Assembly: GCA_003516285.1 (NCBI GenBank)
Contig: DPCK01000024.1
Location: forward strand, 1 to 6,271
Reading direction: 5' to 3'
DNA length: 6,271 nt
Source: Lutibacter sp.
GTDB taxonomy: Bacteria; Bacteroidota; Bacteroidia; Flavobacteriales; Flavobacteriaceae
Shown here: positions 1 through 6,191 of the stretch, piece by piece
Layout: each line of letters opens with the position of its first letter
Position numbering within the stretch: the first letter of the stretch is position 1
Notes under the pieces: model-generated
What the model saw: the letters and a program-made list of their open reading frames with translations, nothing else
The model's database searches: none
Told to the model about the DNA's origin: nothing
Translations under genes and position numbers: made by a program

Positions 1-82
1 TTATAAAAAGTTTAAATCACTTCAAGGAGAAGCATTTTTGAATAAAAATGTTAAAGCAACAAAAAATAAAAAATTTGCTGTT

Positions 83-721
83 TTATTGCAGATGCGCCAA
101 AGCAATTTCTAGGTCAACCAACAATATTTTCATATTTTTGATTTGCTTTTCGGCATCATTTATAATATGGACGTCGATTTCTTTGGATAAAAGCGCTGAT
201 TGCGGCAAATCCAACATCGCAAATTTGCTGCTCATTTGGTGCGCCCTGCTTTTTAACTCCGATAAATTGTTGGTTTCAATCATTGTCGGAATTTCCTCTA
301 AATTATTTTGAAATTCGTCAACCATTAATGCTTTTATTTGCTCTAAAAATTCCTCATCATCCATCGCGTAATCCTCAATTCCAGCATAAGAAATGGGCGT
401 GCTTTGCACTAAAAATTCAAACAATGTTGCATAACTTAAAGGCGATTTGGTAATTGCATAAGAAGTTTCTGATAAATCCAACCCGGTATCGTTTACAATT
501 AACAAAGGCAACTGAATTAAGTGCTTAAACGCCAAAACAACTTCATTTTTAATGACAGATTGAGCCACCAAATGCGAATAAGATTCAGAACCTAAAGCAG
601 TTTCCAGCGCATTAAAATCGTTTATAATGTCAAATTGAATGCCTGTATTTTGGGCAAGACACAACTTTATAGCCTCTTGTTTTGTTTCATTTTCTTCAAT
701 AAATAATATTTTTACGGGCAT
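83..721 (-). CDS. Pseudo-receiver domain fused to an HPt (histidine phosphotransfer) domain
   Basis: A 212-residue cytoplasmic protein with no signal peptide or membrane segment. Residues 3-108 follow the receiver fold: MPVKILFIEEN gives strand 1 with acidic E9/E10, T79 in IVNDTG sits where the switch Thr/Ser is expected, and K92 in TKSPLSYATL fits the conserved Lys before a Pro. The phospho-acceptor Asp is missing: the strand SHLVAQSV has Gln54 about where Asp should be. Residues 120-210 form an HPt helical bundle, with the motif RAHQMSSKFAML giving His161 as the likely phosphoryl-accepting histidine. A protein of this type would pass phosphate between a hybrid kinase and a response regulator while the receiver half acts as a docking or dimerisation module; that role is inferred. 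It starts 65 bases downstream of the small secreted-protein gene on the same strand, so it could share that transcript. ATG start, no clear ribosome binding site. The HPt call is firm; the pseudo-receiver call is somewhat less so. Confidence 0.82.
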   Translation of the reverse strand: MPVKILFIEENETKQEAIKLCLAQNTGIQFDIINDFNALETALGSESYSHLVAQSVIKNEVVLAFKHLIQLPLLIVNDTGLDLSETSYAITKSPLSYATLFEFLVQSTPISYAGIEDYAMDDEEFLEQIKALMVDEFQNNLEEIPTMIETNNLSELKSRAHQMSSKFAMLDLPQSALLSKEIDVHIINDAEKQIKNMKILLVDLEIALAHLQ

Positions 722-786
722 TGTATTGGGATGTTTAATTGTTTTGTTTTTTAATTCCAGGCTCTTTTGCCAAGCATAATAGCAAC

Positions 787-1269
787 TTAATACATAACCG
801 TATACGTTATTGTTGTTGAATAACTTTTAACCGGTAATAAAACACTAATCCCTGTAATTTCATATTGCAAAGTCATATTAGTAACATTATCATAACAAGT
901 GAAAAGTTTCATTGCGCCAGAAAGAGGTGACGCATTAGTAATTAGCTGATACATTATACTTCCATTAACAGTGCTATTGTTACCATTTGATGTGCGCTTT
1001 ACTTTGAGCAGCAAATTATCATTCCAATCATCATTGCTTCTCGTAACATAAACGTGGACCATATTATTCTTATTATTTGGATTTATGGTTAGCAAAGTTT
1101 GACCATCGATGCTTTCATAAGATGTTTTATAGTCATTTCCGGCGCCAATGATATCAGATTCTGTAAGACTTTTGACCCAATTTCCGGTAACTGTCATATT
1201 AATAAAACCTTGACTCAACATTGTGTTGGAAATAACTAAAAACGCTATTAAAGTAATTAAATTTTTCAT
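787..1269 (-). CDS. Small secreted all-beta protein, candidate minor or terminal fibre subunit
   Basis: A 160-residue protein with a signal peptide (MKNLITLIAFLVISNTMLS, cleavage likely before Gln20). The mature part is rich in Thr, Ser and Asn and in alternating beta-strand patterns. Notable segments are LLLKVKRTSNG (residues 86-96), LQYEITGISVLLP (135-147) and a last strand YSTTITYTVMY (150-160) that ends the protein. I recognise this pattern from uncharacterised secreted Bacteroidota proteins and know no experimental function for it. It has one mature Cys (124), no lipobox and no type IX secretion tail. Its ATG overlaps the stop of the preceding gene in a TAATG arrangement, so translation is probably coupled. 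It comes last of the three overlapping genes after the barrel protein, which suggests it is cargo of that pore. Pilin or tip-subunit identity is inference from context and strand pattern. Confidence 0.75.
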   Translation of the reverse strand: MKNLITLIAFLVISNTMLSQGFINMTVTGNWVKSLTESDIIGAGNDYKTSYESIDGQTLLTINPNNKNNMVHVYVTRSNDDWNDNLLLKVKRTSNGNNSTVNGSIMYQLITNASPLSGAMKLFTCYDNVTNMTLQYEITGISVLLPVKSYSTTITYTVMY

Positions 1270-1802
1270 TATAGATCAGTTAAAGTTAAAGTGATGGTCA
1301 AGGTTGCAGATTGGTTGAAATCCAATAATTTGTAATCGAAAATTTCCAAATAATAGGTAAGTTCATACCCGTTGCCGATGCCTTCTCCCGTATAGGCTCC
1401 TCTAATGTTTGAGACGATTGTTTGTGGCGTACTGGTTAAAGTCAAAATTCCTGCAGATGAACCCCGAAATCCTAGACCATTGCCCATAACATTTGAAGTA
1501 CTCAATTTTAAATAAATGCCGGAAGGCACTTGTCCGCCATCAATTTTAACGGAAATACTTCTAGCGTTATTCCCAATAACAGCTGATGAAAAATTAAGCC
1601 ATTTTTTATTGTTTGCCGTCACCATTGCCGCCTTTTCACCAGCTTCATTGGTCGCTAAACTTAGGGTTACAGTAGAGTTATTCGGTTTCAAATCCAACAT
1701 AGCCACTTCAAACAAGTTAAATGTAGCATTAACACTGCCTTGACTTTGGCCGAAACTCGAAATTGCACACAAACCGCAAATGATGTAAATTAGTTGCTTC
1801 AT
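1269..1802 (-). CDS. Secreted all-beta protein, candidate major pilin-like subunit
   Basis: A 177-residue protein with a signal peptide (MKQLIYIICGLCAISSFG, mature end near Gln19). Cysteines 9 and 12 are inside the signal and not in a lipobox. The mature N-terminus VNATFNLFEVAMLDLKP is a strand-rich stretch. It is followed by KKWLNFSSAV (residues 66-75), ARSISVKIDGGQVPSGIYLKL (80-100), a Gly-rich loop (107-118), GAYTGEGIGNGYELTYYLEI (135-154) and a C-terminal strand ATLTITLTLTDL (166-177). The combination W-x-N-[YF], VPSG, YTG-x-G and a terminal T-rich strand is one I recognise from uncharacterised Bacteroidota secreted proteins. The size, lack of mature Cys and paired edge-strand candidates at both ends would suit a donor-strand-assembled pilin, but that is inferred. 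The start ATG overlaps the stop of the barrel gene by four bases (ATGA), and its own stop overlaps the next start (TAATG). Confidence 0.78.
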   Translation of the reverse strand: MKQLIYIICGLCAISSFGQSQGSVNATFNLFEVAMLDLKPNNSTVTLSLATNEAGEKAAMVTANNKKWLNFSSAVIGNNARSISVKIDGGQVPSGIYLKLSTSNVMGNGLGFRGSSAGILTLTSTPQTIVSNIRGAYTGEGIGNGYELTYYLEIFDYKLLDFNQSATLTITLTLTDL

Positions 1803-4525
1803 AATTTAAATATTTTATCGCTTTTTTTAACCTCCCTGTTTTTATTGGTGGCTTTAAAAACAGCCTTTTCCTCTACATCGGATTCGATGGAAATGGTTTT
1901 TTCCGTTTCACTAAAGGTGAAATCGTTCAATAAATTTTTGACAATCAGCTCCACAGTCCAATCTCCCGGCGTAAGCTCTTTAAACCAAAATTTACCGTCT
2001 TTGTCGGTTTTCGTATAATAGGTATTGTCTTCCTTGGTTATTTTCACCACCAAAATAGGCAATTTTTTTATGAATAATGAAGATTGCGTCACCGTTGTTT
2101 CTTCAAAAATAATTTGTCCAAATAAAGTGCCTGTATTTCCCATTTCAAGTACCACTTCGGTTTCTTTATTTGGTACAATATCGATGTCAATTGGCTGTTG
2201 CATCACAATAATTTTATTTTTTGGCAAACTCGATTGTTTCACGTACAAACGATAGGTTTTGGGTTGTAAATTGTAAAAATGAATAACGCCTTTTTCATTG
2301 GTAATGGCAATTTGCTCATCCAACAACACAAGAATACCTTCCAAATTAACTTTTTCATCGGAAGTAATTTTACCGATTAAAGAGCCAACAGTTTTATTTT
2401 TTGAAACCGGCACGTTCATCACCAAACTGTAAGATGCCGTGATTAAAAGTTCTTTTTGGATGGGGAAAACCGGCAAACTTATTTGTGAAACAGAAACACT
2501 TAACAAATGCTTCCTTTGATAGTTGTAATTTAACTGCGCCTGCAAATAATTTTGAGACTCGTCCAATTCATCAAAATCGTAGTTCTTTTTGTAAAATACA
2601 TTCAAATTTAAATCTGATTTTAAATTGTATTGCAAACTTCCGCCATAATAAAATGTTTTAATAACTACATTGTCTGCAGATTGTTTGTTGCTTTGCTGGT
2701 AATCGCCATTTAAGCCCAAAATCAAATTTTTGAAAATGTATCCGGTAACACTCAAAGAACTGAAAAACGTGCTTTGTGGCTCTGTACTGTTCGCCAAAAA
2801 ATTGATGGTTTTTCCCACCCTGTTTTGCCACATTAAATCGTATTTAAAAGGCATTCGACTATAAAATGAAAGCGTCGCCAACTTTTCTTCAAAATTGTAG
2901 GTCTGTAGACTCAACTGGTCTTCTTTGTTTCTGTAATAACCCCCTACCCTCACTTTATTGTTTCTGTTGATGTTGTAATTAAAATACGCCTGATATTTAG
3001 TGATTATTGGCGAAGAAGTGTAATTAATGGTGTCTTTAACCGGATTAATAGCGCGATACTCCGCGCCAATTTGCATATCAATTTTATCGTTAAATCGGTA
3101 ATTTGCCAGCGACAGCCATTGTTTGCTGTTTCTTATATAACCCTTATAATCTTTATCCGAATATTGGGCAGAATTGATAAAATCCCATTTTTTCAAATTT
3201 AAATAGGCTTCCAAAGAGTAAGCAAGTCCGTTTGTTTTATAATTGGTTTCGTAGGCAACTTCTCCGTTGAGTTTAAATCGGTCAATAGTGTAAAAAGAAG
3301 CGATGTTAAAAATTTTGGAATTGAATTCTTCGTTGTTTTCAAAAAGGGTTCGGTTGATAAATCCCATTTCCACATATGCTTTATCAGATAAATCCCGAGA
3401 AATTTTACCGCCGTAAGAGTCGGATATTTGCTCGGTGAACCTTGGTTTTACGTAGAAAAGTGTCGCCGTTGTTTTACCAAAATCATAGCTTAAAATTCCG
3501 CCCGTTCCATAACGCGACGTTTCCGTAATATTGGAAAGCGAAAAATTTACGTGACCCAAAATAGCTTCCATTTTTTTACTTTTATAAAGCACGCTGTACC
3601 TTTCATAATCGCCAAATCGCACAAGATCGCTTTGGTTTGGACCTGAATATTCAAAATTTAAATAATGTTCATTGGCTCTGTCCAAATAACCTTGACCGCT
3701 CACCTTAAATTTAAATACATTTAAAGTATCCAGTCCTTTTAACGAATTAAAAATGGTGGATACGGTCACCGGAAACCGATGGTACAAATCGGGTTTTTTG
3801 GTGTTGTTTGGATAAAGCGTTACGGCTACTCTATTGGAAAACAGCAGATCATTTGAAACCATATAAGCTTTTAGGTTATTTAGAACCATTGTTTTGGCCC
3901 TTACATTTTCCGGTACTTTTTGAAAAACCGCAACAACCATTGATGAATCTGGTTTCAAAACCGCATTTTCAGGCACTATTTTAAGCATATTGCTCGATTC
4001 AAAAGTTATTTTCTCTTCACTGTTCCCATTATTTGTCACCAAATACTCAACGTAATATTCCTTTTCAAGGCGCAAATATTCCGGGGCGTTTAAAACCTCC
4101 ACCGTTAAATTGTATAATTTAGAAACCTTTAGCGTTATTTCCTGAGAAGCAATTGGTACATTGTCAGTATGATTGGTAATTTTCAGCAACGCTTTATAGT
4201 TACCGGCAGTGCAATGGTTGTTAACGCCAAAAGTAAACAGCACAATTTTTTTATCATTTGCGGCAACATCCACCTTTTTAATGTTAGTTGTTAAATAAAA
4301 CGCATCGGAAACCACAAACTCACTGCTTAAATTGAGCAGGTTTCCCGTTGTATTTGAAATTTCAAAGACGATGGTGTAGTTTTTTCCGGGAACTAAATTT
4401 TCGGGAATATTTTTTGCAGAAATTTCAACGGCACTGGTTTGTGCATCCACTTTTGATATTGACAGAAACATCAATAAAAAAAGAAAAAAATGAGTTAAAA
4501 TTGATATTTCCGGGTAATTTCTCAA
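1799..4525 (-). CDS. Large outer-membrane beta-barrel protein with usher-like domain order
   Basis: A 908-residue protein. Residues 1-28 are a signal peptide (hydrophobic core FFLFLLMFLSIS, cleavage VDA|QT). Residues 30-136 and 137-238 look like two Ig-like domains of the type in NEW3/CARDB-like proteins (GKNYTIVFEISNTTGN; EKEYYVEYLVTNNGNS). Residues 245-705 alternate polar and aromatic residues in repeated amphipathic strands, as in a large outer-membrane barrel; the entry segment includes FGDYERYSVLY and ILGHVNFSLS. Residues 712-797 and 798-895 are two beta-sandwich domains of the SdrD/carboxypeptidase-regulatory type, each with a TNEKG- or TDKDG-like turn and an xxLxPxxxxxxL signature. A Lys-rich tail ends the protein. 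N-terminal domains, barrel and two C-terminal domains mirror fimbrial ushers, which are about 800-850 residues long. I saw no TonB box or TonB plug. The start is TTG: the upstream in-frame stretch back to a stop has no ATG or GTG, and the next ATG (codon 19) would destroy the signal peptide. It follows a chaperone-like gene and overlaps the next gene. The usher role is inference. Confidence 0.78.
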   Translation of the reverse strand: MRNYPEISILTHFFLFLLMFLSISKVDAQTSAVEISAKNIPENLVPGKNYTIVFEISNTTGNLLNLSSEFVVSDAFYLTTNIKKVDVAANDKKIVLFTFGVNNHCTAGNYKALLKITNHTDNVPIASQEITLKVSKLYNLTVEVLNAPEYLRLEKEYYVEYLVTNNGNSEEKITFESSNMLKIVPENAVLKPDSSMVVAVFQKVPENVRAKTMVLNNLKAYMVSNDLLFSNRVAVTLYPNNTKKPDLYHRFPVTVSTIFNSLKGLDTLNVFKFKVSGQGYLDRANEHYLNFEYSGPNQSDLVRFGDYERYSVLYKSKKMEAILGHVNFSLSNITETSRYGTGGILSYDFGKTTATLFYVKPRFTEQISDSYGGKISRDLSDKAYVEMGFINRTLFENNEEFNSKIFNIASFYTIDRFKLNGEVAYETNYKTNGLAYSLEAYLNLKKWDFINSAQYSDKDYKGYIRNSKQWLSLANYRFNDKIDMQIGAEYRAINPVKDTINYTSSPIITKYQAYFNYNINRNNKVRVGGYYRNKEDQLSLQTYNFEEKLATLSFYSRMPFKYDLMWQNRVGKTINFLANSTEPQSTFFSSLSVTGYIFKNLILGLNGDYQQSNKQSADNVVIKTFYYGGSLQYNLKSDLNLNVFYKKNYDFDELDESQNYLQAQLNYNYQRKHLLSVSVSQISLPVFPIQKELLITASYSLVMNVPVSKNKTVGSLIGKITSDEKVNLEGILVLLDEQIAITNEKGVIHFYNLQPKTYRLYVKQSSLPKNKIIVMQQPIDIDIVPNKETEVVLEMGNTGTLFGQIIFEETTVTQSSLFIKKLPILVVKITKEDNTYYTKTDKDGKFWFKELTPGDWTVELIVKNLLNDFTFSETEKTISIESDVEEKAVFKATNKNREVKKSDKIFKL

Positions 4526-4533
4526 ATGAATAC

Positions 4534-4573
4534 TGAAAATAAAACAGATTTTTTTAGGGTTACTTTATTTTCA
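4534..4573 (-). repeat. Inverted repeat in the leader of the barrel gene
   Basis: On the minus strand TGAAAATAAA (4573-4564) is followed after 20 bases by its exact complement TTTATTTTCA (4543-4534), giving a possible 10-bp AT-rich hairpin. Its 3' arm ends 8 bases before the TTG start codon at 4525. A second direct copy of TGAAAATAAA lies at 4588-4579, overlapping the stop of the chaperone-like gene, so two alternative stems can form with the same 3' arm. A role in tuning translation of the barrel gene is possible but not shown. Confidence 0.4.
4554..4561 (-). repeat. AACCCTAA motif, copy in the barrel-gene leader
   Basis: The 8-base word AACCCTAA (minus strand) lies 28 bases before the TTG start of the barrel gene, in the loop of the inverted repeat there. 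The same word occurs at 5392-5385, 26 bases before the chaperone-like ATG. A CCC core is uncommon in non-coding DNA this AT-rich, so the matched placement is noted as a possible shared regulatory element. Confidence 0.25.
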
Positions 4574-4575
4574 CT

Positions 4576-5358
4576 TTATTTATTTTCAAATTCTAAATCG
4601 ATGGAATAAATATTTTTGCCATAATCGGCAACCAAAACCGAAGTGTAAGCTCCTTTTGCCAAGCCCGAAATATCCAGCGAAAATGTTTTACAAGAATTTG
4701 GATACACTTTTTTAAATTTGACTTCCACCTTTTTTTCAAGAAAGCCATTGGCATTAAACACTTCAAGAATTAAAGTTGGTTCCACATAAAATGTCCCTAA
4801 ATTTTTTAAATCAACATTTATGAGTTTATTTCCGTCCGGTTCTTCAATTTTGATGTCGTAAAATTCAAGTTCAGAAGACGTTCTTTCATTAATATCGGCA
4901 ATAATTTGAATTCCGTATCTTACTTTCGATTCCAGTTTTACGCCAAACTCCAATTCATCTTCTTTAATGGGTTTTTCAATTTCAACCATTAAAACACCCC
5001 AAAAGGAGCCATCTACCTCAACATCATTGGGTACATTAATGGTGTAAATAAGTTCATATTCTTCATTTGCCTTAAAAACGTGCTCATTTACATTGGTAGT
5101 CAACCAATTTTTAATGGAATTTTTGTGCGTTAAATCGGCCGTTAAAACCGTTTCTTTGCCACATTCCTGAAACAAATCATTGAAATAAATTATAACGCGC
5201 TGTTCGGTTGCATCGGTGTTTTTCATCCTGATAATTCCGGTGACCAATTGTCCGGATGCCGATTGGTGCACGTGGGTTAAGCCATTAAGTATCACCACAC
5301 CTGCATTGGAGAACTGAAAACTTAAAACCAATAAAAGAAACAGTAGGGATTTTTTCAT
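4576..5358 (-). CDS. Periplasmic two-domain Ig-like protein, candidate fimbrial-type chaperone
   Basis: A 260-residue protein with a clear signal peptide (MKKSLLFLLLVLSFQFSNA, cleavage before Gly20). The mature 241 residues split into two predicted beta-sandwich halves, about 20-155 and 157-258, close to the size of classical pilus chaperones. The first half has a strand order resembling theirs: GQLVTGIIRMKNTDATEQRVII (36-57), then NEEYELIYTINVP (98-110), then VDGSFWGVLMVEIEKP (115-130) followed by LEFGVKLESKVRYGIQII (136-153). This resembles the chaperone segment where an ESxFW motif and an IP turn precede the subunit-binding strand ending in a basic residue; R147 or K145 could fill that role. 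The first half also recalls DUF916/WxL-interacting proteins, the main alternative. Two cysteines (66 and 223) lie in different halves. It sits 50 bases before the barrel gene and 50 bases after the LytTR regulator, consistent with one operon. The chaperone assignment rests on architecture, not on a database match. Confidence 0.72.
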   Translation of the reverse strand: MKKSLLFLLLVLSFQFSNAGVVILNGLTHVHQSASGQLVTGIIRMKNTDATEQRVIIYFNDLFQECGKETVLTADLTHKNSIKNWLTTNVNEHVFKANEEYELIYTINVPNDVEVDGSFWGVLMVEIEKPIKEDELEFGVKLESKVRYGIQIIADINERTSSELEFYDIKIEEPDGNKLINVDLKNLGTFYVEPTLILEVFNANGFLEKKVEVKFKKVYPNSCKTFSLDISGLAKGAYTSVLVADYGKNIYSIDLEFENK

Positions 5359-5384
5359 TTTTAAAAATTTATGTTATGAATAAA

Positions 5385-5392
5385 TTAGGGTT
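5385..5392 (-). repeat. AACCCTAA motif, copy in the chaperone-gene leader
   Basis: The second copy of the 8-base word, 26 bases before the ATG of the chaperone-like gene and touching the 16-bp palindrome at one base. See the copy at 4554-4561 for the comparison. Beyond the 8 bases the two flanks do not match. Confidence 0.25.
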
Positions 5393-5407
5393 TAAAATCG
5401 ATTTTAA
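5392..5407. repeat. 16-bp perfect palindrome between the LytTR gene and the chaperone-like gene
   Basis: TTAAAATCGATTTTAA reads the same on both strands. It begins one base after the stop codon of the LytTR gene and ends 33 bases before the chaperone-like ATG. There is no uridine run after it on the minus strand, so it is not a convincing terminator. It could be an operator half-site pair for a dimeric protein, or a chance event in AT-rich DNA. Confidence 0.4.
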
Positions 5408-5408
5408 T

Positions 5409-6125
5409 TTACAGCAAATTAAGCTGTTTCATCAATTCAGGTTTGCTAGATCTGCTTACCGGAACAACATTTTTTCCAATTAACACACTGCTGTCTTCAA
5501 TATCAACAATTTTTTTAATGTTGATGATAAATGACCGGTGCACTTTTAAAAACAGTGTTTCGGGCAATTTGTCTTCTATTTTTTTTAAGGTTGAATGTAC
5601 CGTGTAGTTTTCCTTATCGGTTTTAATCAAAATATAATCACCTTTTGCTTCAATTAAATGAATGCTCTCAAAACTAATTTTCACCAAGCGCTTGTATATG
5701 TTTACATACAAATCACTTTTCGAATTTTCGTTGATTGGCGTTGCAGGCAATTCTATATTTTGTTTTGTGGTGTTGGAAACCAATTTGGCTTTTTCAACGG
5801 CTTTGTCAAATCGCACTTGGGTCATTGGTTTTTCCAAATAATCTACCACGCAATTGTATTCAAAAGCCTCCAAAGCAAAATTTGAATGAGAGCTGATTAA
5901 GATAACTTTAGGCGGATTTTTTAAAGTTTGCAACAAATCGAAACCGGAAAAAGCCGGCATATGAATGTCTAAAAAAATAAGATCAACACTGTTTTGATTT
6001 AAATACTTAAGCGCTTCAATAGGGCTGTTAAAACTGTTAACCAGATTTAAATTTTTATTGTTTGAAATTAACTTTTCAATAATAACGCTCGCTATTTCTT
6101 CATCATCAATGCTAATACACTTCAT
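5409..6125 (-). CDS. LytTR-family DNA-binding response regulator
   Basis: A 238-residue two-domain regulator. Residues 1-118 are a complete receiver: acidic pair D7/D8, phospho-acceptor D53 in LIFLDIHMPAFSG, S78 in place of the switch Thr, and K99-P100 in VVDYLEKPM. Residues 137-236 are a LytTR DNA-binding domain, with the signature LIEAKGDYILIKT (157-169) and FLKVHRSFIINIKKI (192-206). Regulators of this family usually bind pairs of short direct repeats upstream of target promoters. It lies 66 bases downstream of a histidine kinase end and 50 bases upstream of the chaperone-like gene, so its likely partner is that kinase and its likely target is the secreted-protein cluster; both are inferences from position. 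All catalytic residues are present, so it should be a phosphorylation-controlled regulator. ATG start with an AT-rich leader and a TAnnTTTG promoter just upstream, as expected in Bacteroidota. Confidence 0.95.
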   Translation of the reverse strand: MKCISIDDEEIASVIIEKLISNNKNLNLVNSFNSPIEALKYLNQNSVDLIFLDIHMPAFSGFDLLQTLKNPPKVILISSHSNFALEAFEYNCVVDYLEKPMTQVRFDKAVEKAKLVSNTTKQNIELPATPINENSKSDLYVNIYKRLVKISFESIHLIEAKGDYILIKTDKENYTVHSTLKKIEDKLPETLFLKVHRSFIINIKKIVDIEDSSVLIGKNVVPVSRSSKPELMKQLNLL

Positions 6126-6153
6126 GCGGTAATTTTTAAGTAGATTTTAGCTG

Positions 6154-6187
6154 CAAAGATACCTTTTTATACTTCATTAAAGCACAA
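6154..6187 (-). promoter_or_regulatory. Bacteroidota-type promoter for the LytTR regulator
   Basis: On the minus strand TATCTTTG (6161-6154) matches the Bacteroidota -7 element TAnnTTTG exactly, and TTG (6187-6185) lies 23 bases upstream as a possible -33 element, at the long end of the usual 17-23 spacing. The box lies 28 bases before the regulator's ATG, which would give a leader of roughly 20 bases. This would let the regulator, and possibly the genes after it, be expressed separately from the kinase. The -7 box is good; the -33 match is minimal. Confidence 0.55.
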
Positions 6188-6191
6188 TATT

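Noticed and set aside
57..80. Hairpin CAGCAAA...TTTGTTG just after the HPt gene as a terminator
   Set aside because: Only seven pairs, one of them G-U, with a 10-base T-rich loop and no clean T run after the stem. It is too weak to call.
1..109. Possible end of a plus-strand gene entering from the left edge
   Set aside because: One frame stays open to about 109 and another stops at 39, but neither gives a recognisable protein tail, the longer one overlaps the HPt gene, and the DNA is too AT-rich for short openness to mean anything.
48..311. Plus-strand open frame of 87 codons with hydrophobic stretches
   Set aside because: It lies mostly opposite the pseudo-receiver-HPt gene, whose HPt motif with His161 is clear; the hydrophobic pattern is the antisense shadow of AT-rich codons. 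The other plus-strand frames in the window are rejected for the same reason.
722..786. Promoter for the HPt gene: TATGCTTG at 778-771
   Set aside because: One mismatch to TAnnTTTG and no TTG at a suitable distance upstream. It cannot be told from chance, so the gene may instead share the upstream transcript. The GGC-GCC stem nearby has only three pairs.
787..1802. Type IX secretion cargo or FimA/Mfa1-type lipoprotein fimbrillin reading of the two small proteins
   Set aside because: Neither has a C-terminal sorting domain of 70-80 residues with the usual Lys-rich end, and neither has a lipobox cysteine after the signal; the cysteines in the 177-residue precursor lie inside the signal core.
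1799..4525. TonB-dependent receptor (SusC-like) or other transporter reading of the barrel gene
   Set aside because: No TonB box, no TonB plug motifs and no SusD-like neighbour. The two N-terminal Ig-like and two C-terminal beta-sandwich domains do not fit that family.
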